A stretch of DNA of 64,000 bases from Candidatus Aminicenantota bacterium (GTDB lineage Bacteria; Acidobacteriota; Aminicenantia; Aminicenantales; Aminicenantaceae): contig WVZL01000025.1 in the NCBI GenBank assembly GCA_011772495.1, positions 28,106-92,105 on the forward strand, written 5' to 3'. The notes under the pieces were generated by a model. It was not told where the DNA came from and did not search any database. It saw only the letters and a program-made list of their open reading frames with translations. Below, one piece after another: positions 30,164 to 40,714 of the stretch (the stretch's first letter is position 1; each line of letters opens with the position of its first letter). Both the position numbers and the translations under genes were made by a program.

Positions 30164-30169
30164 CTTCTT

Positions 30170-31318
30170 TTAATATTCAAAACCAACACCTGCTCCGATA
30201 TGAAGTCCGCCGACATTGAGTTTATCCTCACCAGTTGATACTCGGCAATAGCTGTATTGGGCATGAACATCAAAGACTAGACCTCCTTTTATCTTGAAAA
30301 AAACCCCAGCCAGTCCTATATATCCAATCTTTCTATCCTTAATTTCTTCAGCCAGCAAGATTTCTTTATACAGAAAATAGGAGACCCCAAATCCAAAATA
30401 AGGATTCACTGTCCCTTTGTTCAACCTGAACTTCAATCCCGCTTCAAGAGGAATAAGATTTATTCTTCTCTCCTCACCAGCCTCATCTAAGTGTCTTTTA
30501 TGAAAATACTTCTCGGCGATCCATAACTCTGCAAACTTCCAAACACCCACGTTCAGTCCTAGTCCGTATATCAAACCTCCCTCGTAGGTATCTTTGAGGA
30601 TTTTTTCTCGAGGTTGAAAATGCCCTCCCATAGCCTCGATCCTAATAAACTGCCTTCTCTCCCTTGTTTTCTCGACCTGAATCTCATCAAGGGCCTCAGT
30701 CAATTCGTCCAGGACCTTTTTGGTCTCCTTTGGCTGCTCATCGCTCTTTTCCAGGGATTCCTTTATTTCTGTTTCCAATTTAGTGGAAAGTTCACTCATG
30801 GAAACAGTTTCTGGTTGTTTTTCTTCCTCTTTTACAGCTTTCTCCTCTATCTTTACTGCTGGCTTTTCCTCAGGAACTATCTTTTCTTTTTCCGCCTCCG
30901 GAGCTTCTATCGGCCAAAAGGAAACCTTCAGTCCTCTTTCTATTGTTTCTATTTTATAGGGCGGAATATCTGCTTTTAAGTCGAAAACAACCCTGGCAAT
31001 ATTAGTCTTGAACATGCCTGCTCTGATAGCCTGGATTCCAAAATCATTGATTTCAAAACGGCGACGGGCAAGGATGTCTTCAATGTTCAGTAAATCGATG
31101 ACTATCTGATTAGGATGGTCAAGTATTAGCTTTCGGTGGGAAGTGTAAAAATTGCAAAGAATCCTGACTTCAAGGGTGGGAGGTGTTCTGGTGATGACAA
31201 TCTCTTCCAGAAGTCCCATCTGGCCAGGACCATCATAATCTCTGGGAAATGAGAAGCTGACTAAAGATATGAAAAACAGGAACTGGATTGTCAGGAAGCG
31301 GTATTTTTTGTTGCCCAT
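30170..31318 (-). CDS. AMIN-domain protein with C-terminal outer-membrane beta-barrel-like domain
   Basis: Signal peptide; LEVRILCNFYTSHRKLILDHPNQIVIDLLN...IARVVFDLKADIPPYKIE (AMIN); acidic/Lys linker; C-terminal barrel with ...GAGVGFEY. Confidence 0.65.
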   Translation of the reverse strand: MGNKKYRFLTIQFLFFISLVSFSFPRDYDGPGQMGLLEEIVITRTPPTLEVRILCNFYTSHRKLILDHPNQIVIDLLNIEDILARRRFEINDFGIQAIRAGMFKTNIARVVFDLKADIPPYKIETIERGLKVSFWPIEAPEAEKEKIVPEEKPAVKIEEKAVKEEEKQPETVSMSELSTKLETEIKESLEKSDEQPKETKKVLDELTEALDEIQVEKTRERRQFIRIEAMGGHFQPREKILKDTYEGGLIYGLGLNVGVWKFAELWIAEKYFHKRHLDEAGEERRINLIPLEAGLKFRLNKGTVNPYFGFGVSYFLYKEILLAEEIKDRKIGYIGLAGVFFKIKGGLVFDVHAQYSYCRVSTGEDKLNVGGLHIGAGVGFEY

Positions 31319-31515
31319 TCAAGAACCTTTCCAGAGTTAGGTTCGTGAATCCAGACACTTCATTTATAGCACTTAAGAAATTCAATTTCAAGATAACAAG
31401 ATAGAGAGAGATTCTATTTTATCTATTAAAAACAGAACCGTCCCCCTCCATCATTTCTAATTATTGATTTTTTAGAAGAAAAGAGTAAACTATTAGACTC
31501 TCATGGAGGTCTGGC

Positions 31516-32034
31516 ATGAGTGAAGAACATATATCGAAATGTCAAATATGTGGCAATAATATTGATCTCAAAAGCCATCATTTCATTCTGGCCTTTAACA
31601 AGGAAGCCATGGAAGACGGCAGCAAGAAAATCTTAGAGAGTACAGAAGCAGCCAAAATCTGTGCAGAGTGCGGCCAAGAAGGCTTCAGCACAGTTCTCAG
31701 GCAACTAAAACTCATCACTGATTTCGACACCGAGCTAAATGAGAAGATGGAAAGGATTAAAAAATCCGTGGATATGATGAACCTCATGGAAGACTTCAGC
31801 ATTTCAGGAGAAAAAGTCGGAGTTTCAAAACAATACTTGGCTAAATGTCCGTTCCATGACCAAGAGTCTTCTTTTTTATTCGATACCAAAAGTAAGGAAT
31901 ATTTTTGCTTCTGTGAAGGGCTGAAAGGAGATGTTTTCTCCTTTGTGATCAACTACGAAAGAGACGTCAACAAGAAGCACCTGACTTTAAAACAGGCGGT
32001 CGATTTATTAATGGAGAAATATCAGATTCAGTAA
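31516..32034 (+). CDS. Zinc-ribbon protein with DnaG-type CHC2-like zinc finger, no primase catalytic domain
   Basis: N-terminal CQICG...CAECG; C-terminal KCPFHDQESSFLFDTKSKEYFCFCEGLKGDVFSFVINYE. Confidence 0.75.
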   Translation: MSEEHISKCQICGNNIDLKSHHFILAFNKEAMEDGSKKILESTEAAKICAECGQEGFSTVLRQLKLITDFDTELNEKMERIKKSVDMMNLMEDFSISGEKVGVSKQYLAKCPFHDQESSFLFDTKSKEYFCFCEGLKGDVFSFVINYERDVNKKHLTLKQAVDLLMEKYQIQ

Positions 32035-32118
32035 ATTATTATCATAGAAATTTTTCATCAAGCCAGCCATCGTTCTCCAACAAATCATATTTTTCAATCA
32101 GACAAACCTTCCAGGGCT

Positions 32119-34443
32119 TCAAAGAGTCCAAGCATATCCGATCTTCACGAAGAAAGTTCTGTCTTTTTGGGTCAGGTCGATTCCGGTCTGCCCGAGATAA
32201 TTATCAGTGTAACCCAAGAACAGAACAGTCTGGGGATTAAGCTTGTAAGAGAAAAGAAATTGGGTGAAGATATGTCGTTCTTTCGATTCCACGGGGAGAA
32301 AATAAAGGTCAGGATTTCTGGTCAAATCTGTATACTGGACGATCGCCCGGAAAAATGTACGAACATTGAAATGAAAGATAAGGCGTGCCTGAGAGAGGTT
32401 GGCTTCGAAAACCTCCCCTTCCTTTAACCAGAGGCGCTCCAGAGTATGATTGAAACTGACATTAAAATGCCGGCCGAGGTTGAACTCGATACCGGGTATG
32501 AGGTCTAAAAGAGTGGCTGGCCGCGAATTTGAGTAGTCAATGCCATCGCCATATATACCAAGAAAATTGATCCTAAGTCCCCCCCGGGGCTTGATCTCGA
32601 AATCCATCTCCACGCGGTCCAGGTCATAGGTCACTTCGTTGAAATATTCCTTCATGCGATAGCCGTAAAATGCCACGCTAGACTGCAAAGGGCCATTGTA
32701 ATTTGCCATAAGCATGACCATTTGATCGGTAAGATTCCCATCGTGGTCTTCGACTCTCGTGCCCAGAATTCCAAAATTGAGCTGGGTGAACCAGCCTTGA
32801 GGCTTTCCCCAAAAGGTATGCATTATTAGGCCTTGAGCTCTCTGAATATCCACCCGTGGAATATAGCCGTAATCGGCCCGGAAGCCTGAGGTCAAGTTTC
32901 TGTAATTAGCTGAAACATACCAGTTGCGGCTCATGTGCAAGAATTCCGCCGCTAGGGCATTCCCTCCGAACCATTTTGTTTCTTGCCCTATATCGACAGC
33001 CAAGTCATCCGGGTAATCGGTTTCTGAATGGAGATACTGGAGACTAAAAGTGTTGGTCCGGGATAGCCTTAAGAAACCATCTATTCCGAGAACATGATTA
33101 TAATAGTCTTCTCCTTCCCGTCGAGTATACAGAACTCCCAGGGTGGAGCCTCGGCCGACGTCCCGGCGGTAACGGAATACCCCGCCAAAAACATCTTGGT
33201 CCAGGGAAACAGGAAAAGACCCAATATTAGAAGGAATGATCAAGTTGTTGACTCTATCGCCAGTGGCAAAAACTCCCAGGGCGTTTTTACCTGATTTCTG
33301 GGTGAGCTTTAAGCCCCAGAGAGGATCAGCCACGGTCCGGGTGAAGACAATCTCAACCGGAGTCAGGAAAAAATCTGCTCCTTCCAGGAAGAACGGCCTC
33401 TTTTCAGGATACCGTAAAGCATAACGGATGTTGACATCCAGTTGAGCCACGTCAGCTTCGACCTGTGAGAAATCAGGATTGACGGCAGCATTGAGGATGA
33501 GATTAGGGGTTATGCCCCAGCGGGCCGTAAGACCGGGTTGTGTATCCACTTTTCCTGCCTCCATGGATCCCTCTGGAAAATCTTCGCGAGTATCGGTTCG
33601 GCTTGAAGTCAGGGTAGGATCAAATTCTATGTTCCGTCCTGGAGACATTCCTTGGAAACCGTTTAGCTTATTGAACTGACAGAGAAGACAGCTAATGTTT
33701 CGGTCTCTGGGATGGGATATCATCCGATGTCGCACTGAGCGCGGATAGGAACGCATGGCACTGAATCCCCACGTTTGTTTTTCTTTAGTCTGAGGAAAAC
33801 GTAGCTGATTGAAGGGTATAGCCAACTCCACTACATACCCGAAATCTGTGATCTTCCCTGCTGACTTCCAGATGGCATCCCAGGAAAAATCCTCATAGCC
33901 TTCCAGTTCGCTGAAATTTGCATCGGCCTGAACTCCCAAGGGATTGACCCGAAACTGGAAGCCACGACGTTCATCATTGAAGGGATCAATGATAATACTG
34001 ATGTGATCATCTTGAATGAAAGTATCTATGGCGTCTCTGTCCATCAGGTGGGCCCGAATTTTTCGGGGCTCTGGGTCGAAGCAACGAAAGGCGATATAGA
34101 GTTTGTTGGTGTCAAATGTCACCAGGCATTCCGTATCCACCGGAGGAGGGATATTATCTCCGGGTAAATATTCATAAAAATCGTTAAGGACAGGAGCCTC
34201 CTTCCAGGCAGCCTCATCGAGCACTCCATCGATTCTTACCTCGGAGGTTGTTTGTTTGACTTGGTAGTGCTTTGGTGGGGGCAGTTCTTTCTTTTCTTCA
34301 CTCTGCACCTGAGACAGAGAAGAAGAGCCTTCAGCAGCAGGGCTGTTTTCTCCAACAACCATCTGAATCTCATTTCTTGAAACCACTAAAATTACAAAAA
34401 AAAAGAATAAACTGATTATGAAAATTATCGGGAGTTTTTTCAT
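32119..34443 (-). CDS. DUF5916/CBM9-like domain outer-membrane-associated protein
   Basis: Signal anchor; VDGVLDEAAWKEAPVLNDFYEYLPGDN, VTFDTNKLYIAFRCFDPEP, RNPDLYFLPVESKERHIFTQFLFSYKLNPQTVLFLGYTDNY beta-barrel end. Confidence 0.8.
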   Translation of the reverse strand: MKKLPIIFIISLFFFFVILVVSRNEIQMVVGENSPAAEGSSSLSQVQSEEKKELPPPKHYQVKQTTSEVRIDGVLDEAAWKEAPVLNDFYEYLPGDNIPPPVDTECLVTFDTNKLYIAFRCFDPEPRKIRAHLMDRDAIDTFIQDDHISIIIDPFNDERRGFQFRVNPLGVQADANFSELEGYEDFSWDAIWKSAGKITDFGYVVELAIPFNQLRFPQTKEKQTWGFSAMRSYPRSVRHRMISHPRDRNISCLLCQFNKLNGFQGMSPGRNIEFDPTLTSSRTDTREDFPEGSMEAGKVDTQPGLTARWGITPNLILNAAVNPDFSQVEADVAQLDVNIRYALRYPEKRPFFLEGADFFLTPVEIVFTRTVADPLWGLKLTQKSGKNALGVFATGDRVNNLIIPSNIGSFPVSLDQDVFGGVFRYRRDVGRGSTLGVLYTRREGEDYYNHVLGIDGFLRLSRTNTFSLQYLHSETDYPDDLAVDIGQETKWFGGNALAAEFLHMSRNWYVSANYRNLTSGFRADYGYIPRVDIQRAQGLIMHTFWGKPQGWFTQLNFGILGTRVEDHDGNLTDQMVMLMANYNGPLQSSVAFYGYRMKEYFNEVTYDLDRVEMDFEIKPRGGLRINFLGIYGDGIDYSNSRPATLLDLIPGIEFNLGRHFNVSFNHTLERLWLKEGEVFEANLSQARLIFHFNVRTFFRAIVQYTDLTRNPDLYFLPVESKERHIFTQFLFSYKLNPQTVLFLGYTDNYLGQTGIDLTQKDRTFFVKIGYAWTL

Positions 34444-34704
34444 AGAGAGAGCCTCCAGTTGAATAGAAAAAATATCAAGATTCCAGTTTCCTTCAATTAT
34501 ATATACGTCTGAAAAGCAATCAAGGTTATCTCAAGGGATTCTCAGAAGAAAAAATCACCCTATTAAAAAATTGTCTCGTGTCCCAATCCAAAATCAACCG
34601 AAAAGTTTCCGGAAAATTCAGGATAACTGGATCATTTATCTTGTCTCATCTCTAAATGCAAAGATGAATAGAAATCGCCTTCAGATTGAAAATTCCAAAA
34701 AAAA

Positions 34705-34780
34705 TGGTGGAGCTGAGGGGATTTGAACCCCCGACCTCTTGACTGCCAGTCAAGCACTCTCCCAGCTGAGCTACAGCCCC
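34705..34780 (-). tRNA. tRNA-Ala (anticodon GGC), CCA encoded
   Basis: Minus strand GGGGCTGTAGCTCAGCTGGGAGAGTGCTTGACTGGCAGTCAAGAGGTCGGGGGTTCAAATCCCCTCAGCTCCACCA; acceptor stem, D, anticodon and T arms all pair; loop CTGGCAG. Confidence 0.97.
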
Positions 34781-34900
34781 ACCAGGGGAATTCCATCTTA
34801 CAAAAAGATGGCTACTGCGTCAAGCCATCCAAAGGAAAAGAACTCTTTAGCCTGGATTGGAAATTTTTACCTCAGCTCTTCCAAGAAATGAAATGTTGAA

Positions 34901-34950
34901 AGTCAAGACCTGACCCCAAATTTTCAAATTTTGTCAAGGCTTGACCCTGG
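34901..34950 (+). repeat. Tandem pair of dispersed motif GTCAAGRCYTGACCCC
   Basis: agtcaagacctgaccccaaa and ttgtcaaggcttgaccctgg; also at 63543-63560, 46784-46800 (partial) and 15721-15735 (reverse-complement variant). Confidence 0.75.
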
Positions 34951-35059
34951 ATTCGATCCTATTTTCGAGTCATTTGATAAAAAAAATCGTTTTTTACTAA
35001 GAGTTATGTTAACAATCTTAAGAAAAAATGTTAAAATACTGTTGTCAGAAGGAAATAGA

Positions 35060-36967
35060 ATGCCTAAGAAAAAAACCAAACCATTTAGAAATATTCTCGT
35101 CTGGCTGGCCGTAGGAATCATCATTATCCTCCTCTGGAGCCTCCTCCAGTCTCCCAATGCAGCCAAAAAAGAACTGGATTTCAGTCAATTCCTCACCGAT
35201 GTCGAAGAAAACCTGGTCGAAGAAGTCACCATCGCCGGGAGCCAGATCAAGGGGAAATACAGCAATGGAACAACTTTTAAGACCATAGCTGCGCCTCAGT
35301 TTGACGATTTAGTCAAGATTCTAAGAGAACACAAAGTGAGCTTCAAGGTGAAGGATACGTCCAGAAGCCCTTGGTTTTCCTATCTATTCACCTGGTTTCC
35401 CATCATCCTTTTAATTTTCTTTTGGATATTTTTCATGAGACAAATGCAGGCAGGAGGCAATAAGGCCCTCTCCTTTGGCAAGAGCCGAGCCAAACTCTTC
35501 TCTGGTATTCAGAAGAAAGTCACTTTTAAGGATGTGGCCGGAGTTGAAGAAGCCAAAGAGGAGCTTCGCGAGATCATAGCCTTCTTGAAAGATCCTCAAA
35601 AATTCCAAAAATTGGGCGGGCGAATCCCTAAAGGTGTTATCCTTGTCGGAGCACCTGGGACCGGGAAGACTCTTCTAGCTCGAGCTGTGGCCGGAGAGGC
35701 TAATGTTCCCTTTTTCTCTATCAGTGGTTCCGACTTCGTGGAGATGTTTGTTGGAGTTGGAGCCTCACGAGTAAGGGATCTTTTCGACCAAGGGAAAAAG
35801 CATGCTCCCTGCTTGATCTTCATTGATGAGATTGATGCGGTAGGAAGACAAAGAGGCGCCGGACTGGGGGGTGGGCATGACGAGAGGGAACAAACTCTGA
35901 ATCAACTCTTGGTTGAGATGGACGGCTTTGATTCCAACGAGGGGATCATTCTCATTGCCGCCACCAACAGGCCAGATATATTAGACATGGCTCTTCTCAG
36001 GCCGGGACGATTCGACCGCAGGATCGTGGTCAACATGCCTGATATAAAGGGGAGAGAGGAGATTCTAAAAGTTCACGTAAAAAGCATCCCCTTAGCTAAG
36101 GATGTAGAACTCACGGTGCTCGCTCGTTCCACGCCAGGTTTTTCAGGAGCTGACCTAGCCAATCTTGTCAATGAGGCTGCCCTCATCGGGGCCCGGCATG
36201 GTCAAGATAAGGTTACTATGAAGGATATGGAATACGCCAAAGATAAAGTGCTTATGGGTGTTGAAAGAAAGAGTATGATCATCAGCGAAGAAGAGAAAAA
36301 AAGCACTGCCTTTCATGAAGCAGGACACGCCCTCATAGCTGCCCTCATCCCTGAAGCTGACCCCATTCATAAAGTCACCATCATCCCTAGGGGCCTGGCT
36401 CTAGGCTTGACTCAACAGCTCCCCTTGGACGATCGTTACACTTACTCCAAAGATTATCTGGAAGCTCAGCTTTCCGTGCTTATGGCAGGACGAGTTTCTG
36501 AAAAGTTATTCCTGGAGAAAACAACGACTGGAGCTGCCAGCGATTTTGAGAAAGCCACTGAAATCGCCCGCAAGATGGTCTGTCAGTGGGGAATGTCTGA
36601 ATTAGGACCTTTAACCTTTGGCGAGCGAGATGATCTCGTTTTCCTGGGAAGAGATTTAGCTATGCATAAAAATTTCAGTGAGAAAACAGCTGAACTCATA
36701 GACGCCGAAGTCAAAAAAATCATCAACAGAAACTACCAAAGAACTAAAGAACTCTTGGAAAAAAATAAAATAAAATTGAAAAAAATCGCCGCCCTTTTGC
36801 TCGAAAAAGAAATCTTAACTTCAGAGGAAATCGACCTTATCATCAAAGGGAAAAAAATAACCAAGCCCAAAAAAACTGCTCCGGCAAAAAAAGACAAAGA
36901 CCTGAAAGTAAAAAAAGAAGAAAAAAAAGTTCAAACCATAAGAAAACCTGAAATAGCTAAAGCATAA
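35060..36967 (+). CDS. ftsH: ATP-dependent zinc metalloprotease FtsH
   Basis: [21 protein letters not shown] region, HEAGH zinc site. Start 35060 (MPKKKTKPF) preferred, because the track start 34931 lies inside a dispersed repeat. Confidence 0.96.
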   Translation: MPKKKTKPFRNILVWLAVGIIIILLWSLLQSPNAAKKELDFSQFLTDVEENLVEEVTIAGSQIKGKYSNGTTFKTIAAPQFDDLVKILREHKVSFKVKDTSRSPWFSYLFTWFPIILLIFFWIFFMRQMQAGGNKALSFGKSRAKLFSGIQKKVTFKDVAGVEEAKEELREIIAFLKDPQKFQKLGGRIPKGVILVGAPGTGKTLLARAVAGEANVPFFSISGSDFVEMFVGVGASRVRDLFDQGKKHAPCLIFIDEIDAVGRQRGAGLGGGHDEREQTLNQLLVEMDGFDSNEGIILIAATNRPDILDMALLRPGRFDRRIVVNMPDIKGREEILKVHVKSIPLAKDVELTVLARSTPGFSGADLANLVNEAALIGARHGQDKVTMKDMEYAKDKVLMGVERKSMIISEEEKKSTAFHEAGHALIAALIPEADPIHKVTIIPRGLALGLTQQLPLDDRYTYSKDYLEAQLSVLMAGRVSEKLFLEKTTTGAASDFEKATEIARKMVCQWGMSELGPLTFGERDDLVFLGRDLAMHKNFSEKTAELIDAEVKKIINRNYQRTKELLEKNKIKLKKIAALLLEKEILTSEEIDLIIKGKKITKPKKTAPAKKDKDLKVKKEEKKVQTIRKPEIAKA

Positions 36968-36970
36968 AAG

Positions 36971-37864
36971 GTGAGAAAAAGATACTCCTTCCAGGTTAAT
37001 GGCAAGGATTATCTTCTTGGCCAAAGAACCTGGTTCATGGGAGTGCTCAACATAACCCCAGATTCCTTCTCTGATGGAGGCCGCTATTTCGATAAGGACA
37101 AGGCTCTAGAGAGAGGACTAGAGCTGGCCGCAGATGGCGCTGACATCATCGATGTCGGCGGTGAGAGCACCAGACCGGGTTCTGATCCTGTTCCTGTTCA
37201 GGAAGAACTGAGGCGAGTCATTCCTGTGGTCTCTTCTTTGAAAGAAAAAACAGACGTCTTGATTTCAGTGGACACCACAAAATCAGAAGTTGCCGAAGCC
37301 GCTATAGAGGCAGGGGCAGATATCATTAACGACATAAGTGCCTTCCGCTTGGACTCGAAGATGCCATTGCTCGCTGCCCAAAAAGGCATCTCTGTGATTC
37401 TGATGCACATGAAAGGAACTCCCAAAACCATGCAGATCAACCCTTATTATGAAGACCTGCTCTCCGAAATAAAGTCCTTTCTCCAAGAAAAGATTCAATT
37501 TGCACAGGCTTCCGGCATAAACAAAGAAAAAATCATTATCGATCCTGGAATAGGGTTCGGCAAAAGCGCTGCCGATAACCTGATTCTAATCAACCACCTC
37601 AACTTCCTGGAGGAACTGGAATGTCCGATACTCATTGGCACTTCTCGGAAGTCTTTTCTCGGAAAAATCCTGAACCTGCCTCCCCAGGAAAGGAGCGAAG
37701 GCAGTATAGCCTCAGCTGTAATGGGTGTTATACGAGGGGCTCACATTCTAAGAGTCCATGACGTTCGAAGTGTCAAAAGGGCTGTCTTGGTGGCAGAGTC
37801 CATTCTCAACGAAAAAATAGTCGTTAATGCACAAGGGGAGAAAAAAGAGGAGCATGTTTGCTGA
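36971..37864 (+). CDS. folP: Dihydropteroate synthase
   Basis: GVLNITPDSFSDGG, DVGGESTRPGS, DPGIGFGKS, GTSRKSFLG. Confidence 0.96.
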   Translation: MRKRYSFQVNGKDYLLGQRTWFMGVLNITPDSFSDGGRYFDKDKALERGLELAADGADIIDVGGESTRPGSDPVPVQEELRRVIPVVSSLKEKTDVLISVDTTKSEVAEAAIEAGADIINDISAFRLDSKMPLLAAQKGISVILMHMKGTPKTMQINPYYEDLLSEIKSFLQEKIQFAQASGINKEKIIIDPGIGFGKSAADNLILINHLNFLEELECPILIGTSRKSFLGKILNLPPQERSEGSIASAVMGVIRGAHILRVHDVRSVKRAVLVAESILNEKIVVNAQGEKKEEHVC

Positions 37865-38627
37865 TATCGTAAATGCCCTGACCCGTTTCAACATCGGAGA
37901 CCTCATAGATATTCTTCTCGTCACTTTTATCCTTTATTCGCTTTTTGTTCTTATCAAGGATACCAAGGCCTACCAAATGGCCATAGGCCTGGGGATCGTT
38001 GGGCTTCTCTATTTAATCACTCAATGGGGCAAATTAGTGGTATCTCACTCGCTTATAAAAATCTTCTCTCCCTTTCTGATCATTGCGGTCATCATCCTAT
38101 TCCAGGGAGAGATAAGGAGATTTCTAACCACCCTAGGCTCTCGTTCTTTTACGAAACCATTCTCTCTTAAATCATTCACCGAAAAACTGGAGGATGTTTT
38201 CTTGGCTGTCGATTACCTCTCCTCCAAGAAAATAGGAGCCTTGATTGCCGTTGAAAAGGAAATTTCACTCAAGAGCTATGCTGACCGGGGAACAAAAATC
38301 CAGGGAGAGCTCACTAAAGACCTTCTGGTCAGCATTTTCTATCCCCACTCTCCTCTTCATGACGGAGCTGTCATCGTTAAAGGAAATAAGATTCTCGCTG
38401 CTGGCTGTCTCCTTCCCCTTCCAACAACTCATAAATTGGGGAAGGAGTTCATGCCCCGAACTCGGCATCTAGCTGCTATAGGTCTTTCTCAAGAAACTGA
38501 CAGCGCAGTCATCGTCGTTTCTGAGCAAACAGGGTCTATTTCTCTGGCCACCAAAGGGAATTTAGCAAGGGCATTGGATAAAGAACAGCTTAAAAAAGAT
38601 CTCCTCGACTACCTACAGAAAAGATGA
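37854..38627 (+). CDS. cdaA: Diadenylate cyclase CdaA-like (DisA_N domain)
   Basis: Three N-terminal TM segments, PHSPLHDGAVIVKG, PRTRHLAAIGLS; followed by a YbbR protein and glmM. Confidence 0.9.
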   Translation: MFADIVNALTRFNIGDLIDILLVTFILYSLFVLIKDTKAYQMAIGLGIVGLLYLITQWGKLVVSHSLIKIFSPFLIIAVIILFQGEIRRFLTTLGSRSFTKPFSLKSFTEKLEDVFLAVDYLSSKKIGALIAVEKEISLKSYADRGTKIQGELTKDLLVSIFYPHSPLHDGAVIVKGNKILAAGCLLPLPTTHKLGKEFMPRTRHLAAIGLSQETDSAVIVVSEQTGSISLATKGNLARALDKEQLKKDLLDYLQKR

Positions 38628-39301
38628 AAAGATTTATCAGGCGATTATTCCTGAAAAACTGGGGCCTCAAGTTATTTTCCCTCCTCCTGGCCCTCATCTT
38701 ATGGCTGACTCTTATTCCGGAAGAAAAGACCCTCTCAGAAAAAACCCTTACCATTTCCCTTGAGCCTCATAACATACCGGCGGCCATGGAACTGGTTGAG
38801 AAACCTCCAGCCACGATCGATGTTGTCATCCGCGCTCCCAACCGTATCATTGATCAGATCACTCCAGCTAATGTGGTGGCCAAATTAAACCTGGAAAGGG
38901 CTACTGTAATCCAGAGAGAATACCCCCTTTACGAAACCATGATCAGCGTCCCCTCAGGAGCTGAAGTCATAAAAGTCTCTCCGAATAAAGTCAACTTAAA
39001 ATTAGAGAAAACCAGAGAAGTTATGCTGGATGTCGAACCGAATATAATCGGGGAGCTGGCTGCAGGCTATAAAATAGAGAAGATAGAAGTCATTCCTCCC
39101 AGCGTCAAAGTCATCGGAGCAGAGAGTAAAATTAGAGATAGAGACAAAGTCCGAACCAGCCCGATCGATATTTCCGACCTAACCGAATCTACTGAAATCC
39201 AGGCAGATCTAATCCTTCCCAACCCGGATCTCAGGCTAGTCTCTTCTCCCACCAACGTAAAGATAAAGATCACCATTCAAGGGAAAGATACCGAAGAATA
39301 A
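38624..39301 (+). CDS. YbbR-domain protein (CdaR-like)
   Basis: TM at N-terminus, YbbR repeats, conserved cdaA-ybbR-glmM order. Confidence 0.85.
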   Translation: MKRFIRRLFLKNWGLKLFSLLLALILWLTLIPEEKTLSEKTLTISLEPHNIPAAMELVEKPPATIDVVIRAPNRIIDQITPANVVAKLNLERATVIQREYPLYETMISVPSGAEVIKVSPNKVNLKLEKTREVMLDVEPNIIGELAAGYKIEKIEVIPPSVKVIGAESKIRDRDKVRTSPIDISDLTESTEIQADLILPNPDLRLVSSPTNVKIKITIQGKDTEE

Positions 39302-39319
39302 AGAGTGGAAAGAGGTGGA

Positions 39320-40660
39320 ATGGAAAAGCTCTTCGGGACCGACGGAATTAGAGGAGTTGCTGGCGAATATCCTTTAGATTATTCCTCAGTCTATGCTTTA
39401 GGAAAGGCCCTAATCTCGCTTCTTCAAGCCAAGGGATTGGAACCAAAGGTTTTGATCGGCAGGGACACCCGGGAATCAGGGGTCTGGCTCGAAGAAGCTC
39501 TGTTTGCTGGAATAAGAGAAAAAAAAGGAGAAGCTGTCACGGCAGGCATAATTCCCACCTCAGCGATTTCCTTTTTAACGAAAAAATATTCATTCTCGGC
39601 AGGAATTGTGATTTCAGCTTCCCATAATCCGTATCATGACAATGGCATCAAGGTCTTTTCTTCAGAGGGCATGAAAATCTCAGATAAATGGGAAGAGCAG
39701 CTCGAAAAGGCTGTAAGCTCTGCTAATAAAACTAGCCAAAAAGAAAAAGCAGAGATTCTTCTCCATCCTGCTTTCCGTCGGGATTATGTCGATTTCTTGG
39801 AGAGCCAATTCTCGCCCGAGAAGCTGCACAGAAATATCAAAGTTGTCCTCGACTGCGCGAATGGGGCTAGCTTCTCTATTGCTCCCCAGGTATTTTCTGA
39901 TTTAGGGCTGGAGGTCACCACCTTAAACAACTCTCCTGACGGACGAAATATCAATGAGAACTGCGGCTCTCTCTATCCCCAGTACCTTTCCAGAAAAGTT
40001 ATCGAAACGCAGGCCGACTTAGGCATTGCCTTCGACGGGGATGCTGACCGAGCGGTTTGGGTTGACGAAAAAGGAAATGTCTTGAACGGCGACCATACTC
40101 TTTTTGTGCTCTCTCGATTCATGAGAGAAAAAGGGCGCCTCAGGTCCAATAACATCGTGGCCACAACCATGAGCAATATGGGATTAGAAAACGCTCTTGA
40201 AAAACTCGGCCTCAAGCTCATCCGAACCCAGGTGGGCGATAAATATGTTCTCGAGGAGATGATCAAGATAAAAGCGAATTTGGGAGGAGAGCAGTCAGGA
40301 CACACTATCTTTCTGGATGATTGTCCCACAGGAGACGGAATCCTGACCAGCGTCAAATGGCTTGAAGCTATGGCCGAATTCAATCTTCCTGCTTCCAGAT
40401 TGGTTGATGACTTTGATGAATACCCCCAAGTCCTCAGGAATGTCCGGGTCAGAAAGAAAACCGATTTCAATCAATTCCCCGAGATTGTCAAAACCATTGA
40501 GAACATAAAAAGCCAGCTCGAAACATCTGGTCGAATGGAAGTCCGTTTTTCGGGTACCGAACCCATGGCCAGAATCATGATCGAAGGAAAAGATAAGACC
40601 CTCCTGGAGCAGTACTGCCAGGAAATGGCTACCATTATCCATAAATACCTGGGGAATTAA
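39320..40660 (+). CDS. glmM: Phosphoglucosamine mutase
   Basis: KLFGTDGIRG, phosphoserine loop ISASHNPYHDNGIK, DGDADR, GGEQSGH, RFSGTEP. Confidence 0.96.
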   Translation: MEKLFGTDGIRGVAGEYPLDYSSVYALGKALISLLQAKGLEPKVLIGRDTRESGVWLEEALFAGIREKKGEAVTAGIIPTSAISFLTKKYSFSAGIVISASHNPYHDNGIKVFSSEGMKISDKWEEQLEKAVSSANKTSQKEKAEILLHPAFRRDYVDFLESQFSPEKLHRNIKVVLDCANGASFSIAPQVFSDLGLEVTTLNNSPDGRNINENCGSLYPQYLSRKVIETQADLGIAFDGDADRAVWVDEKGNVLNGDHTLFVLSRFMREKGRLRSNNIVATTMSNMGLENALEKLGLKLIRTQVGDKYVLEEMIKIKANLGGEQSGHTIFLDDCPTGDGILTSVKWLEAMAEFNLPASRLVDDFDEYPQVLRNVRVRKKTDFNQFPEIVKTIENIKSQLETSGRMEVRFSGTEPMARIMIEGKDKTLLEQYCQEMATIIHKYLGN

Positions 40661-40714
40661 TATATTCTTTTCTCGACAGTTTAAGAAGGATTATATTGAC
40701 TTAGGGAGGCCTCA

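Noticed and set aside
34931-35059. N-terminal 43-aa extension of FtsH in the ORF track
   Set aside because: Overlaps the dispersed GTCAAGGCYTGACCC repeat, and the canonical cytosolic start [19 protein letters not shown] begins at 35060.
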